Positions 9,115 to 16,754 of a stretch of 64,000 bases of DNA are shown here, one piece after another. The stretch spans positions 124,001-188,000 of the forward strand of contig JAEZSE010000005.1 of the NCBI GenBank assembly GCA_023421955.1, written 5' to 3'. Under the pieces are notes generated by a model that was given only the letters and a program-made list of their open reading frames with translations, searched no databases and was not told the origin of the DNA. Position numbers and translations under genes: made by a program. The DNA comes from Bacillota bacterium (lineage in GTDB: Bacteria; Bacillota; Clostridia; Christensenellales; UMGS416). Numbering within the stretch: position 1 is the first letter of the stretch; every line of letters starts with the position of its first letter.

Positions 9115-9156
9115 TGGTATAATACCCACATTGTGGCAGCCGGGCTTTTGCCCGGC
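9115..9156 (+). promoter_or_regulatory. Extended -10 promoter and 5' hairpin before popT-like gene
   Basis: TGGTATAAT (9115-9123) is an extended -10 element. About 15 bases downstream, GCCGGGC-TTTT-GCCCGGC (9139-9156) forms a 7-bp hairpin without a following T run, so it probably sits at the 5' end of the mRNA as a stabilising element rather than a terminator. Confidence 0.5.
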
Positions 9157-9173
9157 AATTCGCCCAGGATTGG

Positions 9174-10043
9174 ATGTTAATCATTATGAGCAGCGATCAG
9201 CAGGCAGTACAACCTGTGATGGAGAAAGACTCCCCCGGTCAGTGGATACTGCGCGTGATCAAGGGCATGATCATCGTGTCGGGCTTCCTGCTGCCGGGCA
9301 TCAGCGGCGGCGTGCTGGCCGTGGTGTTGGGCATCTACGAGCCTATGATGCGTTTCCTCGGTGATTTCAGGCATAACTTCAAGAAGAATTTCCTCTTTTT
9401 ATTGCCGGTGGGTGTTGGTGCTCTACTTGGGTTGTTTCTGTTTGCAGTGCTGTTGAAGACACTGTTCAAGCAGTATGAGACATTCTTGATCTGGTTCTTC
9501 ATTGGTGGCATCGCCGGCACGCTGCCGTCCATCTTTAAAAAGTCCGGAGAACAGGGCAGGAAGAAGAGCCACTGGGTAGTGCTTGTGGGCATGACTGTGG
9601 TGACTTATGCTGGTTTGTATTTGATACAAAATGCCGGCGCCACGCAGATTCCGACAGATAGTGTATGGGTGTGGCTGTTTACCGGCGCGTTGATGGGCTT
9701 GGGCGCGGTGCTGCCCGGTCTTGGCCCGTCCAACTTCCTGATCTTCCTGGGCCTGCTGGAGCCGTTGATGGCCGGTCTCAGCAGCCTCAATCTGGCGGTT
9801 ATCATCCCGTTCTTCATCGGGATCGCGGCGTGTGTGCTGGCGCTGGCTAAGCTCATGAACTGGCTCTTCGACCATGCCCACGCCACGATGTACCACATCA
9901 TTTTGGGCATCGTAATCGGCTCCACGCTGATCATTGTGCCAGGCGGGTTCCCAGTGCCGCTCATCTGCACCGTGGTGTTCCTGATCGGGTTGGGCGCATC
10001 GCTTTGGATGGGGAAGAAGGAGTCGCTAAAAGAAGGTAAGTAA
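9174..10043 (+). CDS. DUF368 membrane protein, PopT-type polyprenyl-phosphate translocase
   Basis: 289-residue multi-pass membrane protein of the DUF368 family, with the repeated signature GMIIVSGFLLPGISGGVLAV (about residues 31-50) and the second-half counterpart GLGAVLPGLGPSNFLIFLG. Members of this family (PopT) were shown to carry undecaprenyl phosphate back across the membrane. About eight or nine membrane segments can be read. It would recycle the lipid carrier released by cell-wall and polysaccharide synthesis; uppP at 42.7 kb serves the preceding dephosphorylation step. Start: ATG 9174 or ATG 9186; neither has an ideal ribosome site. The gene is monocistronic, with a promoter upstream and a terminator downstream. 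Confidence 0.85.
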   Translation: MLIIMSSDQQAVQPVMEKDSPGQWILRVIKGMIIVSGFLLPGISGGVLAVVLGIYEPMMRFLGDFRHNFKKNFLFLLPVGVGALLGLFLFAVLLKTLFKQYETFLIWFFIGGIAGTLPSIFKKSGEQGRKKSHWVVLVGMTVVTYAGLYLIQNAGATQIPTDSVWVWLFTGALMGLGAVLPGLGPSNFLIFLGLLEPLMAGLSSLNLAVIIPFFIGIAACVLALAKLMNWLFDHAHATMYHIILGIVIGSTLIIVPGGFPVPLICTVVFLIGLGASLWMGKKESLKEGK

Positions 10044-10064
10044 TCCTATTGTTACGTTTGATGG

Positions 10065-10096
10065 CAGGCGGGGCACATCGCTCCGCCTGTTTTATT
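10065..10096 (+). terminator. Terminator of the DUF368 gene
   Basis: 10-bp stem CAGGCGGGGC / GCTCCGCCTG (10065-10074 with 10080-10089, one G-U pair) followed by TTTTATTT. Confidence 0.8.
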
Positions 10097-10155
10097 TCTT
10101 TCAGATTGCACAAATTATCGGGCCAATATTCTAGTTCCTTGTGAGCCACAAAACA

Positions 10156-10184
10156 TTGACAAAACTTTAACAATCTTCTATACT
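10156..10184 (+). promoter_or_regulatory. Sigma-A promoter of adhE
   Basis: Consensus -35 TTGACA (10156-10161), 17-base spacer, and TATACT (10179-10184). Expected transcription start is near 10191, inside the Rex operator. Confidence 0.9.
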
Positions 10185-10188
10185 GTAA

Positions 10189-10206
10189 TTGTTAAATAAT
10201 TAACAA
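10189..10206 (+). promoter_or_regulatory. Rex operator
   Basis: Perfect 18-base palindrome TTGTTAAATAATTAACAA, matching the clostridial Rex consensus TTGTTAA-N4-TTAACAA exactly. It covers the transcription start just after the -10 box. Rex releases DNA when NADH/NAD is high, so adhE should be derepressed when NADH must be re-oxidised. No rex gene lies in the window. Confidence 0.9.
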
Positions 10207-10268
10207 TCTCGGGGCAATGCGCAGGCCGGCGGAAGCCCGGAGGAAACGGACTGAAAGGAGTATCCGAG

Positions 10269-10313
10269 ATGTCAAAGAAAGAAATCAACATGGCTGAAAA
10301 GCCTGAATACTAG
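10269..10313 (+). other. 5' end of adhE closed by an in-frame TAG
   Basis: ATG 10269 has a strong AAAGGAG site 9 bases upstream and opens the reading frame MSKKEINMAEKPEY, then TAG (10311-10313), then continues in the same frame into AdhE. The residues before and after the TAG (EINMAEKPEY and IQIDTLVDHARQAL) look like a normal AdhE N-terminus, so the TAG interrupts what should be the authentic start of the gene. Possible readings are a nonsense mutation, a sequence error, suppression, or a 14-residue leader with reinitiation. TAG is an ordinary stop elsewhere in the window, including at the end of adhE itself. Confidence 0.85.
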
Positions 10314-10328
10314 ATCCAGATTGATACA

Positions 10329-12863
10329 TTGGTTGATCATGCCAGGCAGGCGCTTGATGGTTTCATGCGCATGAACCAGGAGCAGGTGGATGCCGTGGTG
10401 GAGGCAATGGCTCTGGCCGGTGTGGAAAATCATATGAGACTTGCCCGCATGGCCGTGGAAGAAACGGGTAGGGGTGTCTATGAAGACAAGATCACCAAGA
10501 ACCTGTTTGCCACCGAGAGTGTCTACCATAGCATCAAGGGCATCAAGACCGTTGGCGTTGTGGAAGACAATGAGATGGAGGATTATGAGGAAATCGCCGA
10601 GCCCGTGGGTGTAATAGCAGGTGTGACACCGGTTACGAACCCAACATCCACCACAATGTTTAAGGCAATCATCGCATTGAAAGCCCGCAACCCCATCATC
10701 TTTGCCTTTCACCCTTCAGCCCAGCGTTGCAGCATGCAGGCAGCCCGCATTCTCCGAGATGCAGCCGTGAACGCTGGCGCGCCGGCGCATTGCATGCAGT
10801 GGATCGAAAACCCATCGCTGGATGCCACGCAATACCTGATGAACCATAAGGGCGTGTCGTTGGTGCTTGCCACAGGCGGTGCCGGCATGGTCAAAACTGC
10901 CTACAGCACCGGCAAGCCTGCCCTGGGTGTGGGGCCAGGCAATGTGCCCTGCTATATTGAGAAAACCGCCAATGTGGAGCGGGCCTGCACCGATCTGATT
11001 CTATCCAAGACCTTTGATAACGGCATGATCTGTGCCAGTGAGCAAGCAGTCATCGTTGACCGTGCCATCCAGGCCAGGTTCGAGCGCTATATGGCCGAGA
11101 ATGGCTGCGTGTTCCTGGATGAAGCCGGCACTGCCAAGCTTGCGGCATATGCCATTGATGAGAACAAGAAGGCGATGAACCCAGCCGTTGTGGGGCAGCC
11201 CCCCTCTGTGATTGCGGCCAATTGCGGCATCAACGTGCCGGAAAACACCAAGATATTGATCGCGAGACTGCAAGGCGTTGGGCCGGAGCACCCGCTCTCC
11301 AGAGAGAAGCTGAGCCCGATCCTGGCGTATTATGTGGTGGAAGATTACCATGAGGGTGTCGCGATGAGCGAGACTGTGGTGGGCTTTGGCGGCCTCGGCC
11401 ACTCGGCGGTGGTGCACACTGAGGACGAGGCCGTAAAGGATCTGTTTGCCCGCACCATCAAGGTGGGCAGGCTGATCATCAACTCACCGTCTTCACAGGG
11501 AGCCATTGGCGACATTTACAACACCAACATGCCATCGCTCACATTGGGCTGCGGTTCGTATGGCAGGAATTCCACGACCAGCAACGTGACCGTTGTGAAC
11601 TTGATCAACCGCAAGCGGGTGGCCCGCAGGAGAGTCAACATGCAGTGGTTCAAAATCCCGGAGAAGATCTATTTTGAGAGCGGTTCGGTGCAATACCTCG
11701 AGAAAATGCCAGACATCACCAGGGCTTTCATTGTAACCGATCCCTATATGGTGAAGCTGGGCTATGTGGACAAGGTGTTGTATTACCTGCGCAAGCGCGA
11801 GGGGTATGTGCACAGCGAGATCTATTCTGAGGTGGAACCTGACCCGTCGGTGGAGACTGTGATGAACGGAGCCAGGCAGATGGCTGCTTTCAAGCCGGAT
11901 GTCGTGATCGCGTTGGGTGGTGGCTCGGTGATCGATGCAGCGAAGGGCATGTGGCTTTTCTATGAGCACCCTAAGGCGGATTTTGCCAAGATGAAGTTGA
12001 AGTTCATGGACATCCGAAAGCGCGTCTATAAGTTCCCGAAGCTGGGCAAAAAGGCTCGCATGGTGGCAATTCCCACCACGTCTGGCACCGGCTCGGAGGT
12101 CACTTCCTTTGCGGTTATCACTGACAGGGCTCACAATGTGAAGTACCCTCTGGCAGATTATGAGCTGACGCCTGATATCGCAATCATCGACCCGGACTTT
12201 GTGATGTCAGTGCCCAAGACGATCACCGCCGACACCGGCATGGATGTGCTCACCCACGCCATCGAGGCATATGTGAGCGTGCTGGCCAGCGATTATACCG
12301 ACGCTCTGGCAATGAAAGCCATACAGCTGGTCTTTGAATATTTACCCAGGGCATACGAAAACGGTGACGACCGAGTGGCCCGTGAGAAGATGCACAATGC
12401 CAGCTGCATCGCCGGCATGGCGTTCACCAACGCCTTCCTTGGCGTCAACCACAGCCTTGCCCACAAGCTGGGTGGTGAGTTCCACATCCCCCATGGCCGG
12501 GCCAACGCTGTGCTGCTGCCCCATGTGATCGAGTACAACGGGAAGAAACCCAGCAAATTTGTGTCCTTCCCCAAATATGAGAAGTTCATCGCCGATGAAA
12601 AGTACGCCGAGATTGCCCGCGCCCTTGGTTTGCCCGCGAACACCGCGGCAGAAGGCGTGGCAAGCCTGGCCGGTGCGGTGCGTTCACTGATGCAGAGGCT
12701 GGATATCCCGGCGACCATTGGGGCCTGCGGGGTGGAGCGTGGGGCATTTATGCAGAAGGTACCGGAGCTTGCGGATCGGGCATTTGAAGACCAATGCACC
12801 ACCGCAAACCCGAGGATGCCTCTTATAAAGGAGCTTGAGGAGATTTATCAGAAAGCATTTTAG
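10329..12863 (+). CDS. adhE: Bifunctional aldehyde/alcohol dehydrogenase AdhE (5' end interrupted)
   Basis: Reduces acetyl-CoA to acetaldehyde and then to ethanol, re-oxidising two NADH; a cytoplasmic enzyme that forms spirosomes. N-terminal aldehyde dehydrogenase domain (to about residue 430 of the open part) has the glycine-rich GVGPGNVPCY and the catalytic Cys in NGMICASEQ. The C-terminal iron alcohol dehydrogenase (from about 445) has GGGSVIDAAK, TSGTGSEVT and the metal histidines in GMDVLTHAIEAY, NHSLAHKLGG and HIPHGRAN. The 844 residues are about 20-25 short at the N-terminus. TTG 10329 is only the first possible start after the TAG at 10311 and has no ribosome site; the strong site belongs to ATG 10269. 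Both active sites are intact, so a protein made by reinitiation or readthrough could work. Promoter and Rex operator upstream, terminator downstream. Confidence 0.9.
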   Translation: MVDHARQALDGFMRMNQEQVDAVVEAMALAGVENHMRLARMAVEETGRGVYEDKITKNLFATESVYHSIKGIKTVGVVEDNEMEDYEEIAEPVGVIAGVTPVTNPTSTTMFKAIIALKARNPIIFAFHPSAQRCSMQAARILRDAAVNAGAPAHCMQWIENPSLDATQYLMNHKGVSLVLATGGAGMVKTAYSTGKPALGVGPGNVPCYIEKTANVERACTDLILSKTFDNGMICASEQAVIVDRAIQARFERYMAENGCVFLDEAGTAKLAAYAIDENKKAMNPAVVGQPPSVIAANCGINVPENTKILIARLQGVGPEHPLSREKLSPILAYYVVEDYHEGVAMSETVVGFGGLGHSAVVHTEDEAVKDLFARTIKVGRLIINSPSSQGAIGDIYNTNMPSLTLGCGSYGRNSTTSNVTVVNLINRKRVARRRVNMQWFKIPEKIYFESGSVQYLEKMPDITRAFIVTDPYMVKLGYVDKVLYYLRKREGYVHSEIYSEVEPDPSVETVMNGARQMAAFKPDVVIALGGGSVIDAAKGMWLFYEHPKADFAKMKLKFMDIRKRVYKFPKLGKKARMVAIPTTSGTGSEVTSFAVITDRAHNVKYPLADYELTPDIAIIDPDFVMSVPKTITADTGMDVLTHAIEAYVSVLASDYTDALAMKAIQLVFEYLPRAYENGDDRVAREKMHNASCIAGMAFTNAFLGVNHSLAHKLGGEFHIPHGRANAVLLPHVIEYNGKKPSKFVSFPKYEKFIADEKYAEIARALGLPANTAAEGVASLAGAVRSLMQRLDIPATIGACGVERGAFMQKVPELADRAFEDQCTTANPRMPLIKELEEIYQKAF

Positions 12864-12877
12864 TTAAAAGCAGAATG

Positions 12878-12912
12878 AGAGAACCGCTCGAAACATGAGC
12901 GGTTCTCTTTTT
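12878..12912 (+). terminator. Terminator of adhE
   Basis: 12-bp stem AGAGAACCGCTC / GAGCGGTTCTCT (12878-12889 with 12897-12908), 7-base loop, followed by TTTTT. Confidence 0.9.
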
Positions 12913-12923
12913 GAAATCCTTCG

Positions 12924-13898
12924 TTATTCTTTTGCCTTGACTGGAATCAACAGATCCAACTGTATGCCATCATCGGGCTGCCCCACATGGTGGATATAGT
13001 CCAGGTGTTCTTCCAGCAGCCCATGCATGCATTCGCCGCCATCCTCGATAATGTTGGGTGCATAGTCCGTGTTGTTGTGCGCCCAATCCCACAGCCACTC
13101 CCATTCGTGGAAGTTACCCATTGGGATCATGTGCGCGGCATACAGCCCGCCTGGGAAGTTCTTCTTCTCCAGCGGAGCCGGCACATCCATGTCGTCCGGG
13201 ATCGTCACCCACATCTCGTAGCCGTATGTCGGGCTGTTTTCGCTGGGGTTCGGATGGTTGAACCCATAGTGCCGGAGGTCTGGTTTGATGCCGGTCAGGC
13301 CGCTTTCCATTACGAATTTGTCCAGAGCAGCCGCAGCGTTCATTTCCGGGTTCTCTCCCACATAATGGCTGGTTGCCACCGTGGCCGGCGGCAGGTAAAC
13401 GATGCGCACATCGGTGAGCTTTGACAGGTTTTTACTTGCCTTGTTCAGATCTTCCATGGTTGGTTCCTCCTTGAAGCGGATTTTGTCCAAAGACAAGGAT
13501 TCGATCAGGTGCAGCAAGGTATCATCGTCAAACAAATCTGCTTTCACTTGGATCTGGTTGCGCTCCTGCAAGCGCCGAATCAATGCGGTTAGGATGGTCC
13601 GGATGGTGGAGAGTGCTTCGATCTCAGTATCAGTTTCGGCACAAGCCCGGTGGAATGCATCGAGTGCCTGCGAAGCATCATTGCTTTTCAAGATATTGCC
13701 AATGGCTTTCAAAGGGATGCGAAGCTTTCGCAGGATGATGATTTGCTGCAAGCGCAGGATGGATTCCTGAGTATAAGCCCGATAAGCCGAGCCGGGCTGG
13801 CGGCAGCTGTCCAGCAGCCCAATCTGCTCATAATACCGCAGCGTGCGGGGCGTGATGCCGAAGGAGTCTGAGACCTGCCGGATTGTGATGAGTCCCAT
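12924..13898 (-). CDS. MerR-family regulator with GyrI-like effector-binding domain
   Basis: 324-residue transcription factor. Residues 1-70 are a MerR winged helix (ITIRQVSDSFGITPRTLRYYEQIGLL); a helical linker follows to about 140; the C-terminal half (about 150-320) is a GyrI/AraC effector-binding type domain with conserved aromatic residues (YGYEMWVTIPDD, HEWEWLWDW). Such proteins bind small amphipathic ligands and twist promoters with long spacers. Start ATG 13898 has AAAGGAGGT 9 bases upstream. The gene converges on adhE but is separated by the adhE terminator. Its own promoter carries an inverted repeat in the spacer (13938-13950), which suggests autoregulation. Ligand unknown. Confidence 0.8.
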   Translation of the reverse strand: MGLITIRQVSDSFGITPRTLRYYEQIGLLDSCRQPGSAYRAYTQESILRLQQIIILRKLRIPLKAIGNILKSNDASQALDAFHRACAETDTEIEALSTIRTILTALIRRLQERNQIQVKADLFDDDTLLHLIESLSLDKIRFKEEPTMEDLNKASKNLSKLTDVRIVYLPPATVATSHYVGENPEMNAAAALDKFVMESGLTGIKPDLRHYGFNHPNPSENSPTYGYEMWVTIPDDMDVPAPLEKKNFPGGLYAAHMIPMGNFHEWEWLWDWAHNNTDYAPNIIEDGGECMHGLLEEHLDYIHHVGQPDDGIQLDLLIPVKAKE

Positions 13899-13927
13899 GC
13901 GCGCATGACCTCCTTTCTTCCGCATCA

Positions 13928-13957
13928 GAATAACCGATGACGCGACGTCAAAGTCAA
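13928..13957 (-). promoter_or_regulatory. merR-type promoter with inverted repeat in the spacer
   Basis: Minus strand: TTGACT (13957-13952), an 18-base spacer, TTATTC (13933-13928). The spacer holds the palindrome TGACG-TCG-CGTCA (13938-13950), which is where MerR proteins bind. It lies about 30 bases before the regulator start. Confidence 0.55.
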
Positions 13958-13979
13958 CAGTGAGTTTTCTGCTTTGGCG

Positions 13980-14010
13980 AAAAAAATGCAGGCGGCAAAA
14001 CCGTCTGCAT
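13980..14010 (-). terminator. Terminator of the arg operon
   Basis: 10-bp stem ATGCAGGCGG / CCGTCTGCAT (13986-13995 with 14001-14010, one G-U pair). Read on the minus strand it is followed by a run of seven T, about 60 bases past the stop of the GNAT gene. Confidence 0.85.
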
Positions 14011-14072
14011 ACCAGTATACCATTCTTTTGCCTTGGTTTTGTATGGGGATTAACCGATCCAGAAACCGAGTG

Positions 14073-14585
14073 TCACACAGTCAGCCGGTCAAAGTCCAGG
14101 TCGCTGCAATCCTCCAGTTCCTTTACAAACAGGCCCCGACGGTAACCCGCTTTGGTCACTTCCACACTGTGCACATAAAACCCGAAGCCATGATAAAACC
14201 GGGCCAGCGGGATCATCTTAACTGCCGTATGCAGCGTGACTGCCCGAAAACCCTGCTGCCGGCACCATTCCACTGCCGCTTCCATCAGCGCCGACCCTGC
14301 GCCGCTTTGCTGCCAGGTGGGGGGTACGGCAAAACGGCTGATGTAGGCCACGGCATCGTTCAACTTCTTCACACGGATCGTGCCCACCATCTTCATGCGG
14401 TTGTAAATAGCCACCAATACAGTCTGGCCCTCAATGGCAGCCCGGATATCTTCCGCCGTCTCCAGCAACGCTGATGGTTTTTCTGAAAGCTTCAACAGTG
14501 ACTGGTATTCGCCAAAGGATGACTGGAGGATGCCGTAGATTGCTTCGGCATCCTCTGTTTCTGCGGGGCGTACAAACACGCTCAC
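14073..14585 (-). CDS. GNAT-family N-acetyltransferase, last gene of the arg operon
   Basis: 170-residue GNAT protein: motif C/D region near 50-80, motif A ISRFAVPPTWQQSGAGSALM with the Q-Q-S-G-A-G acetyl-CoA pyrophosphate loop near residue 95, and motif B near LARFYHGFGF. It starts at GTG 14585, which overlaps the argF stop as GTGA, so it is translationally coupled to argF and ends before the operon terminator. The position makes N-acetylglutamate synthesis (the ArgA step) an attractive guess. It is a short single-domain GNAT, unlike the classical kinase-fused ArgA, and other substrates are possible. Confidence 0.75.
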   Translation of the reverse strand: MSVFVRPAETEDAEAIYGILQSSFGEYQSLLKLSEKPSALLETAEDIRAAIEGQTVLVAIYNRMKMVGTIRVKKLNDAVAYISRFAVPPTWQQSGAGSALMEAAVEWCRQQGFRAVTLHTAVKMIPLARFYHGFGFYVHSVEVTKAGYRRGLFVKELEDCSDLDFDRLTV

Positions 14586-15550
14586 AGCTGGATTCCGCCC
14601 ATGAGAAGGGCCATGACGGCCTTTTGAGCGTGCAGGCGGTTTTCCGCTTCGTCGAAGACCACGGAGTTGGGGCCGTCAATCACCTGGGCGGTCACTTCCT
14701 CGCCCCGGTGGGCCGGCAGGCAGTGTAAAAACAATGCATCAGGCTTGGCATGGGCCATCAGTGCTTCATTTACCACAAAGGGCTTGAAGTCGATCAGACG
14801 CTGCTTGGTCTCTGCCTCCTGGCCCATGCTGGTCCACACGTCAGTATAGACGGCGTCGGCACCGGATACGGCTTCCGCAGGGTTGTTGGTCACAATGACC
14901 TCGGCACCGCTCAGCTTGCCGTTTTCCACACAGGCAGCCACAATGTCAGCCTTGGGCTTGTAGCCATCGGGGCAGGCGATGGACACATCAATGCCCAGCT
15001 TGCTGCAAATCTCCATGAGAGAATGGGCCATGTTATGCCCATCACCCACGAAAGCCAGCTTGAGGCCCTTGATCTGCTTTTTGTGTTCATAGACTGTCTG
15101 GATGTCTGCCAGCACCTGGCAGGGGTGGTGCAGGTCGGTGAGGCCATTGATCACAGGGATGGTGCCGTGCTCGGCCAGGCCCACCACATCGGCATGGTCA
15201 AAGGTGCGGATCATGATGCCGTCGATATAGCGGGACAGCACCTTGGCGGTGTCTTCAATGGTTTCGCCCCGGCCCAGCTGGATGTCGCCGGAGTTCATCA
15301 ATAACCCATGGCCGCCCAGCTGGTTGATGCCCACCTCGAAGGACACCCGCGTGCGGGTGCTCGATTTGGCGAAGATCATCCCCAGTGTTTTGCCAGCCAG
15401 AATGGGGTGGGGGATGCCGGCTTTCTGCTCGGTCTTGAGCTTCATCGCAAGCGACAGGATCGTGAGGATTTCATTCTCTGTGTAATCCTGCAGGTTCAGC
15501 AGGTGCTTTTGCGAAAACGGTTTCTTTGGCTGATACTTCATCAAATCCAT
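14582..15550 (-). CDS. argF: Ornithine carbamoyltransferase
   Basis: Converts ornithine and carbamoyl phosphate to citrulline. 322 residues, with the carbamoyl-phosphate loop SSTRTR, HHPCQ, and the ornithine-binding HCLPAHRGEEV; the DGLTDLHHPCQ and HCLP motifs separate it from aspartate carbamoyltransferase. The start is ATG 15550, just after the argD stop, with GGAGG 7 bases upstream; an in-frame extension to 15598 would overlap argD and has no ribosome site. Third gene of argB-argD-argF-GNAT. An anabolic role is supported by its partners and the ARG-box promoter. Confidence 0.93.
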   Translation of the reverse strand: MDLMKYQPKKPFSQKHLLNLQDYTENEILTILSLAMKLKTEQKAGIPHPILAGKTLGMIFAKSSTRTRVSFEVGINQLGGHGLLMNSGDIQLGRGETIEDTAKVLSRYIDGIMIRTFDHADVVGLAEHGTIPVINGLTDLHHPCQVLADIQTVYEHKKQIKGLKLAFVGDGHNMAHSLMEICSKLGIDVSIACPDGYKPKADIVAACVENGKLSGAEVIVTNNPAEAVSGADAVYTDVWTSMGQEAETKQRLIDFKPFVVNEALMAHAKPDALFLHCLPAHRGEEVTAQVIDGPNSVVFDEAENRLHAQKAVMALLMGGIQL

Positions 15551-15551
15551 G

Positions 15552-16748
15552 TCAAACCTCCGCCAAAATCCGGTCCAGTGTGTCGCAGAGCCCGTCAATT
15601 TCTTCCCTGGTGATTGTGAAGGGCGGCAGGAACCGCAGCGTGTTGTGGTTGGCGGTGCCCACTACATAACCGTGATGCAGCGCGTGCTTTGCCACATTCT
15701 TGACTTGCACAGCGCCATCCAGTTCAATTCCAAGCATCAGCCCCAAGCCGCGCACATCTGCCACGGCTGGCTGCCCGGCTTTCAGTTCCAGCAGTCTGTT
15801 ACTAAAATAGCCACCGTTGGCTGCGCACTGCTCGATTAGGCCCTCTTCTTTCAGGATGCTCATCACTGCCAGACCTGCGGCACAGGCAAGCGGGTTTCCA
15901 CCGAAGGTGGTGCCATGGTCGCCAGGGGTGAATGCCGCCGCCACTTCTTCCTTGGCCAGTATCGCGCCGATCGGGATGCCGCCTCCCAACGCCTTGGCAG
16001 CAGTGAAGATATCAGGCTCAATGCCGAAATGCTCATAGGAGAATAGCTTGCCTGTGCGGCCGATGCCGGTCTGCACTTCATCAAGGATGAGCAGCACGCC
16101 GTTGATCTTGCAGAGGTCCGCTACCTGCTGCAGATACTCTGAGCCTAGCTCGATCACGCCGCCCTCGCCCTGGATTGTCTCCAGCAGCACTGCTGCAGTG
16201 TGGTTTGTAATGGCGTTTTCCAATGCGTCAATGTCACCGGCTGGCACATTCACAAAGCCCGTCGGCAGCGGTTCATATGGCTTTTGGTATTTTTCCTGGC
16301 CGGTGGCCGCCACCATGGCCAGTGTGCGGCCATGGAAGGAGTTCACCAGTGAGATTACCTCATACCGGTTCTTGTTTCGAGCCTTGTGGTATTTCCGGGC
16401 AAGCTTGACAGCGCCTTCGTTGGCTTCCGCGCCGGTGTTGCCGAAAAACACGCGGTCTGCACAGGTGCTTGTCACCAGCTGCTCTGCCAGCAAAGCCTGT
16501 GGCTCGTTGTAGTAGTAGTTGGAAACATGGATCAGCTTGTCCAGCTGCGCCTTCACGGCCTCCAAAAACTTTGGGTGGCCGTGGCCCAGGGAGCTAACGG
16601 CGATTCCGGTGAAAAAATCGGTGTAGCGCCTGCCCTGGCTGTCAAACAGTTTGGTGCCGCTGCCGTGTGTGAAATACACATCGCCCCTGTCACCAGACGT
16701 GTTCATATAATACTTACTGTCCAGAGACTTGATTTCATTAATCGTCAT
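15552..16748 (-). CDS. argD: Acetylornithine aminotransferase
   Basis: Class III PLP aminotransferase of 398 residues, converting N-acetylglutamate semialdehyde to N-acetylornithine with glutamate. Visible motifs are FGNTGAEANEGAVKLARK, SFHGRT, the PLP aspartate in LILDEVQTGIGRTG and the lysine in TAAKALGGGIPIGA, followed by GDHGTTFGGNPLACAAG. Start ATG 16748 lies 6 bases after the argB stop; the ribosome site GAGGT is within the end of argB. argC and argJ, needed to complete the pathway, are not in this window. Confidence 0.93.
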   Translation of the reverse strand: MTINEIKSLDSKYYMNTSGDRGDVYFTHGSGTKLFDSQGRRYTDFFTGIAVSSLGHGHPKFLEAVKAQLDKLIHVSNYYYNEPQALLAEQLVTSTCADRVFFGNTGAEANEGAVKLARKYHKARNKNRYEVISLVNSFHGRTLAMVAATGQEKYQKPYEPLPTGFVNVPAGDIDALENAITNHTAAVLLETIQGEGGVIELGSEYLQQVADLCKINGVLLILDEVQTGIGRTGKLFSYEHFGIEPDIFTAAKALGGGIPIGAILAKEEVAAAFTPGDHGTTFGGNPLACAAGLAVMSILKEEGLIEQCAANGGYFSNRLLELKAGQPAVADVRGLGLMLGIELDGAVQVKNVAKHALHHGYVVGTANHNTLRFLPPFTITREEIDGLCDTLDRILAEV

Positions 16749-16754
16749 CGCAGC

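Noticed and set aside
10311..10313. Pyrrolysine at the adhE TAG
   Set aside because: TAG is used as the normal stop of many genes here, including adhE, and AdhE does not need pyrrolysine; no pyl genes are in the window.
14073..14585. Bacterial ceramide synthase candidate (GNAT-like) for the Spt cluster
   Set aside because: It is tied to the arg operon 13 kb away, and its sequence is a plain small GNAT; context favours amino-acid metabolism.
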